NCBI RefSeq assembly: GCF_014646095.1 | Contig: NZ_BMMU01000001.1 | Span: 620,001-684,000 of the forward strand | DNA: 64,000 nucleotides | Reading direction: 5' to 3' | Origin: Streptomyces lacrimifluminis | GTDB taxonomy: Bacteria; Actinomycetota; Actinomycetes; Streptomycetales; Streptomycetaceae | Shown here: in pieces, positions 42,094-51,060 of the stretch | Position numbering within the stretch: position 1 is the stretch's first letter | Layout of the letters: each line of letters begins with the position of its first letter | Made by a program: the position numbers and the translations under genes | Notes under the pieces: generated by a model | Told to the model about the DNA's origin: nothing | Databases searched by the model: none | What the model saw: the letters and a program-made list of their open reading frames with translations, nothing else

Positions 42094-43776
42094 CTACCAG
42101 CGATAGGGCGAGTAGACCTCCATGCACGCGCTGGTGTCCGAACCGACCACCTTGTCGGCGGTGGCGGGCAGTTGGCCGGCCTTCGGCGCGGTCTTCTTCG
42201 GATACGCCTTGCCCTCGCGCCAGTCGGCGCCCACGGTCACCGTCACACCGGAGACATCTGTCGACTTCTTCACCGAACTCGCCGGAATCCCCAGGGACTT
42301 GGCGACGAGCTGGGCGTCGCCCGCCAGGTCGGCGCTCGGGTAGAGCACGACCGTCCTGTCCACGGACAGCGAACCGGACGTGTCCGCCGCCGCGTTCGTG
42401 AAGCCCTTGGCCGAGAGGATTTCGCTGATCGTGGTCGCCCGGCCGCCGACCGCGGCGAGGGTGGCCGTCCGGGTGCCGTTCCGCACGAGCACGCCGATCT
42501 TTCCGGGATCCGCCGCCGGGTCGGTCGATGCCGTCGCCGAGGCAGCGGCCGTCGGGGCCTTCGTCGCCGTCGTGCCGCCCTTGTCGTCGAAGGCGATGTC
42601 GTCGCGGAGCATCGTCCACATCTGCTCGGCGTCGGTGTCGGCCGCCACCAGATGGTTCGCGTTCCGGGGGTCCACGACCGTCGGCATCGTCGTCATCGTG
42701 ATGCGGTCGGTCGGCACCGACTTGAGCTGCATGCCCAGGTCGTACAGCTCCTTGACCGTGCCCAGCTCCTCGGACACCGTCAGCGACTTGGTGGCCGCCT
42801 CGGCCAGACCGGTCAGCCGCCCCGCGTCGGTGAAGACGTTCTGCGCCTTCAGCGTGCGGATCATCGAGTTCATGTACATGTGCTGGGCCTTGGCGCGCCC
42901 CAGGTCGCTGTAGAAGGCATGCCGGGTACGCAGCCACTGCAGCGCCTCCTTGCCCTGGACCTTCTGCTTGCCGGCCTTGAGCTTGAGCCCGGAGCCGCCG
43001 GGCACGCCGGGCAGCGGGTGGTCCCACACGTTCTGCTTCACACAGACCTCGACGCCGCCGATGGCGTCGGCCATCTTCACCACGCCCGCGAAGTCGATCG
43101 TCATCCAGTGGTCGATGTAGACCCCGGTGAGGTTCTGCCAGGTGGCCAGCGTGCAGCCGGCGCCGCCCCGGGCCAGCGAGGTGTTGATGATGTCGTTGGT
43201 CGCCGCGAACTTCTCACCGGTGTCGGGGTCCGTGCACTTCGGTATGTCGACCCGGGTGTCGCGCGGAATGCTCACCACGGACGCGTTCCTGCGGTCGGCG
43301 GAGACGTGGATCAGCATCTGCACGTCGCCCAGCGGCGGGTTGTCGCGGTTGGCCCTGCCACCGCCCAGGGAGACGTTGGCGTCGGAGCTGCGGCTGTCCG
43401 AGCCGATCAGCAGGATGTTCAGCGGAGTCTGCCCGGCCGCGTTCGGCTCGGTCTTCCGTGCCTTGGAGTCGCCGCTGGTGCGCTTGCCCTTCTGGATGTT
43501 GCCGTTCAGGTGCTCGTAGTACAGGTAACCGACGCCGGCGGTGGCGAGTATCAGCACCGAGAGGGTCGCCGCCGACCAGCGCAGCGCCCTGCGCTTGCCG
43601 GGCCGCCGCTGTCTTCCCGCCGGACCACCACCGCTACCGCTGCCACTACCACCGCCGGCGCTGCCACTGTCGCCGGAGTCGCTCCCCTGCTCGTGCGCGC
43701 CGTCTCGCTGCCCCGGAACCCGAGCGGGCCGGACGCCTGGTCGCGTCCCCTCCCCGTGCACACTGCTCTGCGTCAT
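42094..43776 (-). CDS. LCP-family protein with LytR_C tail (LCP 3)
   Basis: 560 residues: a Gly/Ser-rich N-terminus, one transmembrane helix (about 70-88), LCP domain (LNILLIGSDSRSSDANVSLGGG; DVQMLIHVSADRRNASVVSIPRDTRVDIPKC; LRTRHAFYSDLGRAKAQHMYM) and LytR_C domain (KIGVLVRNGTRTATLAAVGG ... VTVTVGADWREG). The RxxRQQ-type motif is degenerate here (RAKAQH). It carries two cysteines (IPKC, GAGC) shared with LCP 4 and 5, possibly a disulphide. The C-terminus ends DTSACMEVYSPYRW. GGGAGG precedes the ATG at 43776. Confidence 0.9.
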   Translation of the reverse strand: MTQSSVHGEGTRPGVRPARVPGQRDGAHEQGSDSGDSGSAGGGSGSGSGGGPAGRQRRPGKRRALRWSAATLSVLILATAGVGYLYYEHLNGNIQKGKRTSGDSKARKTEPNAAGQTPLNILLIGSDSRSSDANVSLGGGRANRDNPPLGDVQMLIHVSADRRNASVVSIPRDTRVDIPKCTDPDTGEKFAATNDIINTSLARGGAGCTLATWQNLTGVYIDHWMTIDFAGVVKMADAIGGVEVCVKQNVWDHPLPGVPGGSGLKLKAGKQKVQGKEALQWLRTRHAFYSDLGRAKAQHMYMNSMIRTLKAQNVFTDAGRLTGLAEAATKSLTVSEELGTVKELYDLGMQLKSVPTDRITMTTMPTVVDPRNANHLVAADTDAEQMWTMLRDDIAFDDKGGTTATKAPTAAASATASTDPAADPGKIGVLVRNGTRTATLAAVGGRATTISEILSAKGFTNAAADTSGSLSVDRTVVLYPSADLAGDAQLVAKSLGIPASSVKKSTDVSGVTVTVGADWREGKAYPKKTAPKAGQLPATADKVVGSDTSACMEVYSPYRW

Positions 43777-43810
43777 TCCCCTGCCTCCCCACCCTTGCGC
43801 CGCCGTCGAA

Positions 43811-43850
43811 CAGGCCTGCCTCGCGTCCTGTAGGACGCGAGGCAGGCCTG
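43811..43850 (-). terminator. Terminator between LCP 4 and LCP 3
   Basis: A perfect 19-bp inverted repeat (43811-43829 and 43832-43850) with a 2-base nominal loop, just downstream of LCP 4. LCP 3 should therefore have its own promoter in the remaining gap or depend on read-through. Confidence 0.8.
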
Positions 43851-43908
43851 TCAGGTCAACCGGCGCACCAAAACATCTGGCGCAGACGCCATTGGTCGAT
43901 CGAAGTGC

Positions 43909-45675
43909 TCAGCTGGCGCACTGCACCTTGTCCGCCGTGGACTTGTCCACGTCCGGTGCCTTCGCCGGCGCGGTGAGCGAGACGCCGGCCCCCTTGAAGT
44001 CCTTGCCCAGGGTCAGCGTCATGGTGGGCAGCCCCTGGGAGTTCGTCACACTCTTGCCGGGCTTCATCGCCGAACCGGACAGCCCCATGATGGCGGCCAG
44101 CCGCCGGGCCTGGGCGGCCTGGTCGGGCGCGTACTCCAGCGTCGTCTTCGCGAGTTCCGCCGGAGCGTTGCCCGCGTTCTCGGACTTGGTCACGCCCTCA
44201 TCATTCTGCAGGTAGCTGAGAGTCTCCTGTGCGGAGCCGGCGGGGGCGCCGCCGTTCATGATCTGCACCCGCACCTCGGAGGCCGCGGACTTGGTGCCCT
44301 TGAGGCGGGCGGCGACGGCAGCCGCCTCCTTCGCCTTCTGCTGCTTGACCGCGGTGAACGACACATCGTTGTTGATGGTGTCGAAGACCTGGGGAGCGGT
44401 CGTCGGGTTGACGATCACCGTCTTGCGGACGACACCGTCCGCCGGGTTGTCGATGACCGGCACGGTCAGGAAGGTGATGTTCTTCGGCGGCACCTTCTTC
44501 AGTTCCAGCGCAACGTCCTTGAGCGTGGAGACCTTGCCGAGACCGGTGTCCACGGTCAGCGCCTTGGTGGCCGCCTCCGCCAGCTTCAGCAGTTTGGACG
44601 GGTTGGTCAGGGTGTCGCTGGAGGACATCTTGCGCATCAGTGAGCTGAGGAACTGCTGCTGCACCTTGATCCGGTCCAGGTCTCCCTGGTTGCCGAAGCT
44701 GTGCCGGGTACGGACGAAGGCGAGCGCCTGCTCTCCCTCGACCGTCGACTTGCCGGCGGGCAGCTTCAGTTTCGAGTCCTTGTCGTTGACGGCCTTGGTC
44801 ACGCAGACCTCGACCCCGCCCACCGCCGTCGTCAGCGTCTTCACCGCGTTGAAGTCGGCCATCATGAAGTGGTCCGGCGAGATGCCGGTGAGCTCCTTCA
44901 CCGTGCGCATGGTGCAGCCGGGGTCACGCTCGTCCTGCCCGAGGCTGGTGTTGAAGCGGACGTCCTGGGCGCCGGCGATGATCTTCTCGGATCCGTCCTC
45001 CTGCACGGTCGGACAGTCCGGGATGTCGACGATCAGGTCACGCGGAATGCTCAGCGCTGTCGCGTTCGTCCGGTCCTTGGAGACGTGCAGCAGGATCGTC
45101 GTGTCCGCGTGCCCGACGCTGCCCGCGTCTCCGTAGGCCTCGTTGCCCGCACCGGTGCGCTTGTCCGTGCCGATGACGAGGATGTTGAAGGCCTCGTCCT
45201 TGCTGAAGCCGGCCTTGCCCGCCGTACCGACGTCCGTCGTCTGGACGTTCCCCTCAAGGTGCTTGACGTAGAAGTAGGCGGCCGTGCCGGCGGCCACCAG
45301 GACGAAGGCCATGGATCCGCCCGTCCAGAGCACCACCTTCTTGGCCTTCGACTTCTTCTTCTCCGGGGCCCGCGTGCGGCGCCGCCCGGGCAGCGGCTCC
45401 TCGGGCGCACCGCGGCGCCGTCTCGGCGGCGGTACCTGCCCGGGCGTGCCGGGCACCCCGTGCGTCTCCTGCTCCTGCTCCGGTGCCGCCGAACGCCCGC
45501 GTCCCGCACCCGCGTTGGCAGGTGTGGCTCGACGAGGTCCCGGGACCGCTGATTGCGGTGCGGAGGGAGTCAGTCGCAGTTCGTATTCGCCGGTGCTCGG
45601 ATTGAGCACCCACTGGTCTGCGGGGTCGATGTCGTCCGCCCGCCCACGGCCTTGCGCGTCCACGGTTGTCTGCAT
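43909..45675 (-). CDS. LCP-family protein with LytR_C tail (LCP 4)
   Basis: 588 residues from ATG 45675. GGAGG abuts that ATG, so the true start may be the in-frame GTG at 45663 (spacing 12). A long Arg/Pro-rich, Lys-rich cytosolic part (1-110) is followed by one transmembrane helix (about 113-135), then the LCP domain (NILVIGTDKRTGAGNEAYGD; ADTTILLHVSKDRTNATALSIPRD; FVRTRHSFGNQGDLDRIKVQQQFL) and LytR_C (VRVQIMNGGAPAGSAQETL ... MTLTLGKDF). The second Arg of RxxRQQ is Val here. It ends in ...VQCAS. LCP 5 is 211 bp upstream in the same direction. Confidence 0.88.
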   Translation of the reverse strand: MQTTVDAQGRGRADDIDPADQWVLNPSTGEYELRLTPSAPQSAVPGPRRATPANAGAGRGRSAAPEQEQETHGVPGTPGQVPPPRRRRGAPEEPLPGRRRTRAPEKKKSKAKKVVLWTGGSMAFVLVAAGTAAYFYVKHLEGNVQTTDVGTAGKAGFSKDEAFNILVIGTDKRTGAGNEAYGDAGSVGHADTTILLHVSKDRTNATALSIPRDLIVDIPDCPTVQEDGSEKIIAGAQDVRFNTSLGQDERDPGCTMRTVKELTGISPDHFMMADFNAVKTLTTAVGGVEVCVTKAVNDKDSKLKLPAGKSTVEGEQALAFVRTRHSFGNQGDLDRIKVQQQFLSSLMRKMSSSDTLTNPSKLLKLAEAATKALTVDTGLGKVSTLKDVALELKKVPPKNITFLTVPVIDNPADGVVRKTVIVNPTTAPQVFDTINNDVSFTAVKQQKAKEAAAVAARLKGTKSAASEVRVQIMNGGAPAGSAQETLSYLQNDEGVTKSENAGNAPAELAKTTLEYAPDQAAQARRLAAIMGLSGSAMKPGKSVTNSQGLPTMTLTLGKDFKGAGVSLTAPAKAPDVDKSTADKVQCAS

Positions 45676-45886
45676 CCTCCGTCGGGGCCACGCGGCGCCT
45701 TTCCCCCTCCAAGGCGCTCGGGTCTCGGTCAGCCGGTGTGCACACGACACGTGTCCTGACGCACCGGATCGCTCACACTATCCGTCCAGTTGGGTGTCAA
45801 GCGACGACGGTGACAAATTCCACTTCCCTACACCTGGGCAATCCACCCATTTTCTTGAACTAACGTTCGCCGACTTGGCGAGCGCT

Positions 45887-47023
45887 TTACCCGCAGGTGT
45901 CCCGGGCGGCGGTGTTGCCGCGAAAAGTGGGGACGGGCGGCCGGGTGAAGGAATCACCCCGAACCGGCATTTCCTTCGTGACGGCGACGGGTGCGTCCGT
46001 GCGCAATCGCTCGAACAGCCGACCGGCGTCCGGCTCGACGAGTTGGTCACGATTTGCGTCGTAGGCGTACGACTCCCGCGGAACGGTCAGGAACTGCACA
46101 TGTTCGGTGGGAATGTCACGCATACCGCGCACCAATTCGTACAAACCACGCAGACTGGCCAGCGCGGGGTCCGTGGTGAGCGAGGACGTGGCGGCATCGA
46201 GCACGGGATAGAGCTTCACCGGGTTCAGCAGGACGTCGTGGCTCTGCACCTTGGTGACGAGTGCCCCGAGAAAACGCTGCTGTCGGTCCATCCGCGCGGT
46301 GTCGCTCCCATTGCCGAAAGACTTCCGCGCACGCACGAAGCCGAGCGCCTGCTCGCCGTCGAGCGTCACCCTCCCGGCGGGCAGCCGCAGTCCGGCCTCC
46401 CGGTCGTCGACGGGCTTCGCCAGACACATCTCGACCCCGTCGACGGCATCGACGATGTCCTTGAAACCGGTGAAGTCGACCACCATGTGATGGTCGACCC
46501 GAATGTCCGTCAGCATTTCGACGGTACGGATCGCGCAGGCCGAACCCCCCTGCTGGAAGGCCTGGTTGAGCATCGTGAACACGGGTTCGCCCCGGCTCCC
46601 GTCCGGCCGCAGACAGCTCGGTACGTCCACCATCAGGTCGCGCGGCAGGGACATGGCGGTGGCGCTGCGCCGGTCGGCGGCGAGATGCAGCAGGATGGCC
46701 GTGTCCGACCGCTCGGTCCCGGAGTCCCGCCCGTACTTCCGGTTCCCGGCCCCGGCCCGCGAGTCGGACCCGATCAGCAGAATGTTCCGGGCCCCGCGCA
46801 CGAGCGAGGTGGGCCGTTCCTTCTCGTACCGGGCGAGCTCGGCGGCGGCGTCATGATCCGGCGTGATGTTCCCGTCGAGCCTGGCGTAGATCCCCAGCCC
46901 GATCCCGACGGCGCCGAGCGAGAGCACCCCGGCCCCGAGAACGGCCCACCGCAGCCAACGCCGCCGCCGTACGAGCCCGGTGGCACCGGCGCCCGGCCCG
47001 AGGGTGCGTACGGTGTCGGTCAC
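45887..47023 (-). CDS. LCP-family protein (LCP 5)
   Basis: 378 residues from GTG 47023, chosen because AGGGGG lies 9 bases before it; an ATG at 47041 has no good site. One transmembrane helix (about 23-43) precedes the LCP domain: NILLIGSDSRAGAGNRKYGRD, SDTAILLHLAADRRSATAMSLPRDLMVDVPSC, VDAVDGVEMCLAKP, FVRARKSFGNGSDTARMDRQQRFL. There is no LytR_C domain; a short Pro-rich tail ends ...RDTCG. A 34-bp inverted repeat lies just upstream. It is the last LCP of the cluster toward the TIGR03089-like gene. Confidence 0.88.
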   Translation of the reverse strand: MTDTVRTLGPGAGATGLVRRRRWLRWAVLGAGVLSLGAVGIGLGIYARLDGNITPDHDAAAELARYEKERPTSLVRGARNILLIGSDSRAGAGNRKYGRDSGTERSDTAILLHLAADRRSATAMSLPRDLMVDVPSCLRPDGSRGEPVFTMLNQAFQQGGSACAIRTVEMLTDIRVDHHMVVDFTGFKDIVDAVDGVEMCLAKPVDDREAGLRLPAGRVTLDGEQALGFVRARKSFGNGSDTARMDRQQRFLGALVTKVQSHDVLLNPVKLYPVLDAATSSLTTDPALASLRGLYELVRGMRDIPTEHVQFLTVPRESYAYDANRDQLVEPDAGRLFERLRTDAPVAVTKEMPVRGDSFTRPPVPTFRGNTAARDTCG

Positions 47024-47038
47024 GGCTGGGCGCCCCCT

Positions 47039-47072
47039 CATGGTCGTACGAGCACGTGCTCCTACGACCATG
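47039..47072. promoter_or_regulatory. 34-bp inverted repeat upstream of LCP 5
   Basis: Two 17-base arms (47039-47055 and 47056-47072) pair with one mismatch and no loop, centred on GCACGTGC. It sits 16 bp upstream of the LCP 5 GTG. As DNA it would be a large operator; as RNA a hairpin just before the ribosome site. Confidence 0.45.
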
Positions 47073-47144
47073 ACGCGAAGCCACCGCCCAGGTGCCCCGC
47101 TGATGGGCCGAACGACTGAACGCCGGACCAGGGGCGAACCCAGC

Positions 47145-47264
47145 GGCGCGGGGAACTGCGCAACACCCCCATCGGGGCTGTGGCGGCCTTGAGGCGTCCG
47201 GCTGGTGGGGCGGGAGGACTGTTCGTCGGGGTCGGGCATCCCCCAGGGGCGCGGGGAACTGCGC
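47145..47264. repeat. Two copies of a dispersed GC-rich element
   Basis: GGCGCGGGGAACTGCGC occurs at 47145-47161 and 47248-47264. It is flanked in both cases by C-rich runs that can pair with the G-run. I recognise the core as a very common intergenic repeat in Streptomyces; two occur in one 280-bp gap. No gene is present there. Confidence 0.6.
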
Positions 47265-47303
47265 GACAAGCCCCCACCGGGCCGCAGCCGAAACAGCAAC
47301 CTC

Positions 47304-48062
47304 TCACCCGCGGCGCGTAGCCGTAACCCGCTCGTCCTCGACCCGCCGGGCCACCGCATCCTCACTCGCCCGTTCAAGATGCCGGCACAACACCACGGAC
47401 CCCCCGATGGAGAGCGGCGAGTACAACCCCGCGCTGACCCCCTCCCACGTGTCGTACCCCAGCCCCGACAACAGTCGGGACCCCGGCCCCGTGAGCCCGA
47501 AGCCCACCGCATCCGCCGCGGCCCGCTCCACGACCTCCGCCCCCGTGAACTCCGCCCCGGCCACGATCAACGCCGCCGCCTCCGGATCGACGGGCGCGTA
47601 CGGCACGAACCGGTCCCCCTGTCCGGGCACCTCCACCGCGTAGTCGGCGAAGCCGGCCGGAGCCTGCGGAAACCGCCCGCCCAACGGCCGCAGCGCGAGA
47701 GCGATCCGCTCACCCGAACACGCGCGCGCCACGTCCAGTGTGTCGGGCCCGCTGACGACGATGTCGGCGGCGCCGGGCTCACCCGCCATGTCCGCGACGA
47801 CACCCACCGACGAACACGCCAGCAGCCACACCGCCGTCTGCCAGTGCGCGGGCAACAGCAGGGCGACCCGGTCACCGGGTTCGGCGGACAGCTCGCCCTG
47901 GAGGAGATTCGCGGTCTTGGCCACCCAATTGGCGAAGGTGGCCACGGACAATTCCACGCGTTCGCCCGTGGCGTCGTCGTAGAAGGTCACCAGAGGGCGT
48001 GCGGGGTCCGCGGCGAGCGCGGAACGCAGCAGGTCGGCAGGGGTACGGTCGGTGGCGTTCAC
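47304..48062 (-). CDS. TIGR03089-family protein (AMP-binding-enzyme-like N-terminal fragment)
   Basis: 252 residues from GTG 48062. It resembles only the N-terminal part of acyl-CoA synthetases/AMP-binding enzymes (LLRSALAADPARPLVTFYDDATGERVELSVATFANWVAKTANLL; PGDRVALLLPAHWQTAVWLLACSSVGV). It lacks the adenylate-forming core motifs and the C-terminal domain, so it is not expected to activate acids. TIGR03089 proteins of this size are, as I recall, actinobacteria-specific and encoded near LytR-type genes, as here. Function unknown; the start has only a weak ribosome site. Confidence 0.82.
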   Translation of the reverse strand: MNATDRTPADLLRSALAADPARPLVTFYDDATGERVELSVATFANWVAKTANLLQGELSAEPGDRVALLLPAHWQTAVWLLACSSVGVVADMAGEPGAADIVVSGPDTLDVARACSGERIALALRPLGGRFPQAPAGFADYAVEVPGQGDRFVPYAPVDPEAAALIVAGAEFTGAEVVERAAADAVGFGLTGPGSRLLSGLGYDTWEGVSAGLYSPLSIGGSVVLCRHLERASEDAVARRVEDERVTATRRG

Positions 48063-48176
48063 CCGCGCAAGGGTACGCAAGAGCGCGCGTGGCGGTGGGC
48101 GCGGGCCGACCGCCGGAGCCACCGGTTCGGGTGAACGCGGCAGACGGTCCGTCAGTTCATCGTTGGACAGGTATGT

Positions 48177-49631
48177 ATGGCTATGTCCAGGATCAGGGGC
48201 ATGCGTGGATATCTTTCTTCTTCCATCGGCGTCGTATGCGCAACAGCGCTGGCGCTCCCGTTGACCCTGCCCACAACCCTGGCCTCCGCCTCGGCGAGAC
48301 CCGCCGAGGCAGGACCGGCGAAGGTGGCCCCGGCGGCGCCCGCCGCCTCCGCCGTCCCCGGCAGCACCCAGTCGCTCCCGCTCGCCCCCAGCCCCGGCGA
48401 CCGCACCCTCGGCCCGGCCACCGAACAGGGCCTCTACCGTCCGGACGTACGGCACTTCTCGCTGGTCGGCGTCGTCTGGGACAACCCGGACACCGAGCTG
48501 CACGGCAGGGTCCAGGTCCGTACCCGGGAGGCCGGCGGCGGTCACTGGTCCGGCTGGCAGGACGTCGAGACGCACAACCACGAGCACGCGGCCGACCCCG
48601 ACACCGCCGAACGCGTCTCGGGCCGGGTCCGTGGCTCCACGGCACCGCTGTGGGTGGGCGACTCGGACGGCGTGGAGGTTCGCGTACGGGCGGACGGCGG
48701 GGGAGACGCGCCGGGCGCCGGTTCCCCCCTCCCGGCGGGCCTGCGCCTCGAACTGGTGGACCCGGGTACGGCACCCGCGGCACCCGTGGGACAGCGCACG
48801 CGCGCCATGGGGACGCCGGAGACCGAACACGCCCCCGCGTCCGCCGCGTCCGCGGAGTCGGCCGCGGCCAACGCGGACCTCGCTCCCCTCGGCGTCACCG
48901 AGATCCCGGCCCTGACCAGACAGCAGACGGAAGAAGAGGCGCTGACGCTGCGGCGGCGACAGGAGACGGGAACGGCATCGGTATCGGTATCGGTACCGGT
49001 ATCGGAAGAGCGACAGGCGAAGCCGTACATCGGCCCGCGCCCGCGGATCGTCACGCGTCGCGGCTGGGGTGCGGACGAGACGCTGCGCGAACGCGGTTTC
49101 GTCTTCACGAAGAAGGTGAAGGCGGCCTTCGTGCACCACACGGCCTCGGGCAACAGGTACTGGTGCTCGGACGTCCCGTCCCTCATCCGCGGTATCTACC
49201 GCTACCACGTGGAGAGCAGCGGCTGGCGGGACATCGGCTACAACTTCCTCGTCGACCGGTGCGGAAACATCTACGAGGGGCGCGCCGGGGGCCTGGCGAA
49301 GCCCGTGATGGGCGCACACACGCTCGGATTCAACACCGACAGCATGGGGATCGCCGTCCTCGGAACTTTCGGCAGCTCCAAGCCGTCCAAAGCGTCAGTG
49401 GGCGCGATCGCCCGGCTGACCGCCTGGAAGCTGGGTCTGTACGGGGTCAATCCGAACGGGAAGACATACCTGAAGTCGGGTGGTGGCAATCTCTACCCAA
49501 AGGGAAAGAACGTACGACTGAACACGATCTCCGGCCACCGGGACGGCTTCGCCACCGAGTGCCCGGGCCGACTGCTGTACGACAGGCTCGGCTCGGCGCG
49601 CAAAACGGCGGCCAAATACCAGGGGCGCTGA
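48177..49631 (+). CDS. Secreted PGRP-type N-acetylmuramoyl-L-alanine amidase
   Basis: 484 residues with a signal peptide (1-45) and a long variable region containing a beta domain (about 85-200). The C-terminal peptidoglycan-recognition/amidase_2 domain (about 285-480) shows the zinc ligands and active-site residues: AAFVHHTASGN (His), IGYNFLVDRCGNIYEGR (Tyr) and ISGHRDGFATECPGRLLYDRL (His, Cys). It should cleave the amide bond between muramic acid and the stem peptide. Residues encoded around 48965-49005 form a VSVSVPVS run from hexanucleotide repeats (GGTATC-like). Several in-frame ATGs exist near 48177-48201. It fits the envelope-assembly neighbourhood. Confidence 0.88.
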   Translation: MAMSRIRGMRGYLSSSIGVVCATALALPLTLPTTLASASARPAEAGPAKVAPAAPAASAVPGSTQSLPLAPSPGDRTLGPATEQGLYRPDVRHFSLVGVVWDNPDTELHGRVQVRTREAGGGHWSGWQDVETHNHEHAADPDTAERVSGRVRGSTAPLWVGDSDGVEVRVRADGGGDAPGAGSPLPAGLRLELVDPGTAPAAPVGQRTRAMGTPETEHAPASAASAESAAANADLAPLGVTEIPALTRQQTEEEALTLRRRQETGTASVSVSVPVSEERQAKPYIGPRPRIVTRRGWGADETLRERGFVFTKKVKAAFVHHTASGNRYWCSDVPSLIRGIYRYHVESSGWRDIGYNFLVDRCGNIYEGRAGGLAKPVMGAHTLGFNTDSMGIAVLGTFGSSKPSKASVGAIARLTAWKLGLYGVNPNGKTYLKSGGGNLYPKGKNVRLNTISGHRDGFATECPGRLLYDRLGSARKTAAKYQGR

Positions 49632-49689
49632 GGACTTCGGCCGACCGGACGGCGTTTCGGTCGGTCCCGGCAGGAAGCAGAGACGACAG

Positions 49690-50772
49690 GTGACAGAAGC
49701 GATCCTTCTGGTCGGCGGCAAGGGCACCCGGCTGCGTCCGCTCACCGTGCACACCCCGAAGCCGATGGTCCCGGCGGCCGGGGTCCCCTTCCTCACCCAC
49801 CAGCTGGCGCGAGCGAGAGCGGCGGGGGTGGAGCACATCGTCCTGGCGACGTCCTACCTGGCCGAGGTCTTCGAACCGCACTTCGGAGACGGCTCGTCGC
49901 TCGGCCTCCACCTGGAGTACGTCACCGAGGACGAACCCCTCGGCACGGGCGGCGCGATCCGCAACGTGGCCTCGCGCCTCCACTCCGCCCCCGACGACCC
50001 GGTCCTCGTCTTCAACGGCGACATCCTCACCGGCCTGGACATCAGGGCCCTGGTCCGCACCCACGAGTCGACGCGGGCGGACGTCTCCCTCCACCTCACC
50101 CGCGTAACGGACCCGAGGGCCTACGGCCTGGTCCCCACGGACGAGACAGGCCGGGTGACAGCGTTCCTGGAGAAACCGCAAACCCCCGAGGAGATCGTCA
50201 CCGACCAGATCAACGCGGGGGCGTACGTCTTCCGCCGCTCCGTCATCGACACGATCCCGGCAGGCCGCCCGGTGTCGGTGGAACGGGAGACGTTCCCGGA
50301 ACTCCTCTCCGTCGGCGCCCACCTGCAGGGCCTGGTGGACTCGACGTACTGGCTGGACCTGGGCACCCCGGCGGCCTTCGTCCGCGGCTCGGCGGACCTG
50401 GTCCTGGGCCGTGCCCCGTCCCCGGCCGTCCCCGGCCGCTGCGGCGACCGGCTGATCCTCCCCTCCGCCCGGGTGGCCCCCGACGCCAAGCTGACCGGCG
50501 GCACGGTGGTCGGCGAGGGCGCGTTCGTGGCGCAGGGGGCACGCGTCTCGGGCAGCACGATCCTGGCGGGCGCGGTGGTCGAACCGGGCGCGGTCATCAC
50601 CGACTCCCTGATCGGCACGAGGGCCCGCGTGGGCGAACGCTCGGTCCTCACGGGCACGGTGATCGGCGACGGCGCGATCATCGGCGCCGACAACGAACTC
50701 AGGGAAGGCGTACGGGTGTGGTGCGACGCGAGAATCCCAGCGGGCGCCCTCCGCTTCTCGTCCGACCAATAA
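49690..50772 (+). CDS. Mannose-1-phosphate guanylyltransferase-type nucleotidyltransferase
   Basis: 360 residues from GTG. The N-terminal nucleotidyltransferase domain has ILLVGGKGTRLRPLTVHTPKPMVP, VTEDEPLGTGGAIRNV, VFNGDIL and INAGAYVFRRSV, and the C-terminal part is a left-handed beta-helix of hexapeptide repeats (GTVVGEGAFVAQGARVSGSTILAGAVVEPGAVI). This is the architecture of actinobacterial GDP-mannose pyrophosphorylases (ManB/ManC-like, often annotated manC or manB2). GDP-mannose from this enzyme and the phosphomannomutase at the window end would feed mannosylation and glycan synthesis. The sugar specificity is by family, not proven. Confidence 0.9.
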   Translation: MTEAILLVGGKGTRLRPLTVHTPKPMVPAAGVPFLTHQLARARAAGVEHIVLATSYLAEVFEPHFGDGSSLGLHLEYVTEDEPLGTGGAIRNVASRLHSAPDDPVLVFNGDILTGLDIRALVRTHESTRADVSLHLTRVTDPRAYGLVPTDETGRVTAFLEKPQTPEEIVTDQINAGAYVFRRSVIDTIPAGRPVSVERETFPELLSVGAHLQGLVDSTYWLDLGTPAAFVRGSADLVLGRAPSPAVPGRCGDRLILPSARVAPDAKLTGGTVVGEGAFVAQGARVSGSTILAGAVVEPGAVITDSLIGTRARVGERSVLTGTVIGDGAIIGADNELREGVRVWCDARIPAGALRFSSDQ

Positions 50773-50805
50773 CCCAACAGGGGCCACAGCCCAGTCCCCG
50801 GCGAC

Positions 50806-51060
50806 GCGTTCAGCCCAAGGGCGGTTCCCACCCACGCACCCGCCCGTTCACCGTTTGCCTCCGGGCTGGCCCTGGGCACGTGATCTCGCCCGGCGCTGGG
50901 AGGCCAGGGCGCGTTCAGCCCAAGGGCGTTCCCCACCCACCCGTTCACCCTTTGTCTTCGGGCCGGCGCCGAGCGCGTAACCCCGCCCAGCGCCCGGAGG
51001 CCAGGCCGCGTTCAGCTCAAGCGTGTTTCCCACCCACCCGCCCCCGCCGTTCGGCAGCCC
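50806..51060. repeat. Tandem repeat, ~100-bp unit, 2.5 copies
   Basis: Units start with GCGTTCAGCCCAAGG-like sequence at 50806, 50911 and 51008 (the third diverged to GCGTTCAGCTCAAG and truncated). They share CCCACCCACCC and the GGAGGCCAGG boundary, so the periods are about 105 and 97 bp. Neither strand encodes a conserved protein. Confidence 0.7.

Noticed and set aside
48965..49005. GGTATC-type hexanucleotide run as a phase-variation tract
   Set aside because: It is in frame, encodes a Val/Ser linker in the amidase and is interrupted by variants; changes of whole units would not shift the frame.
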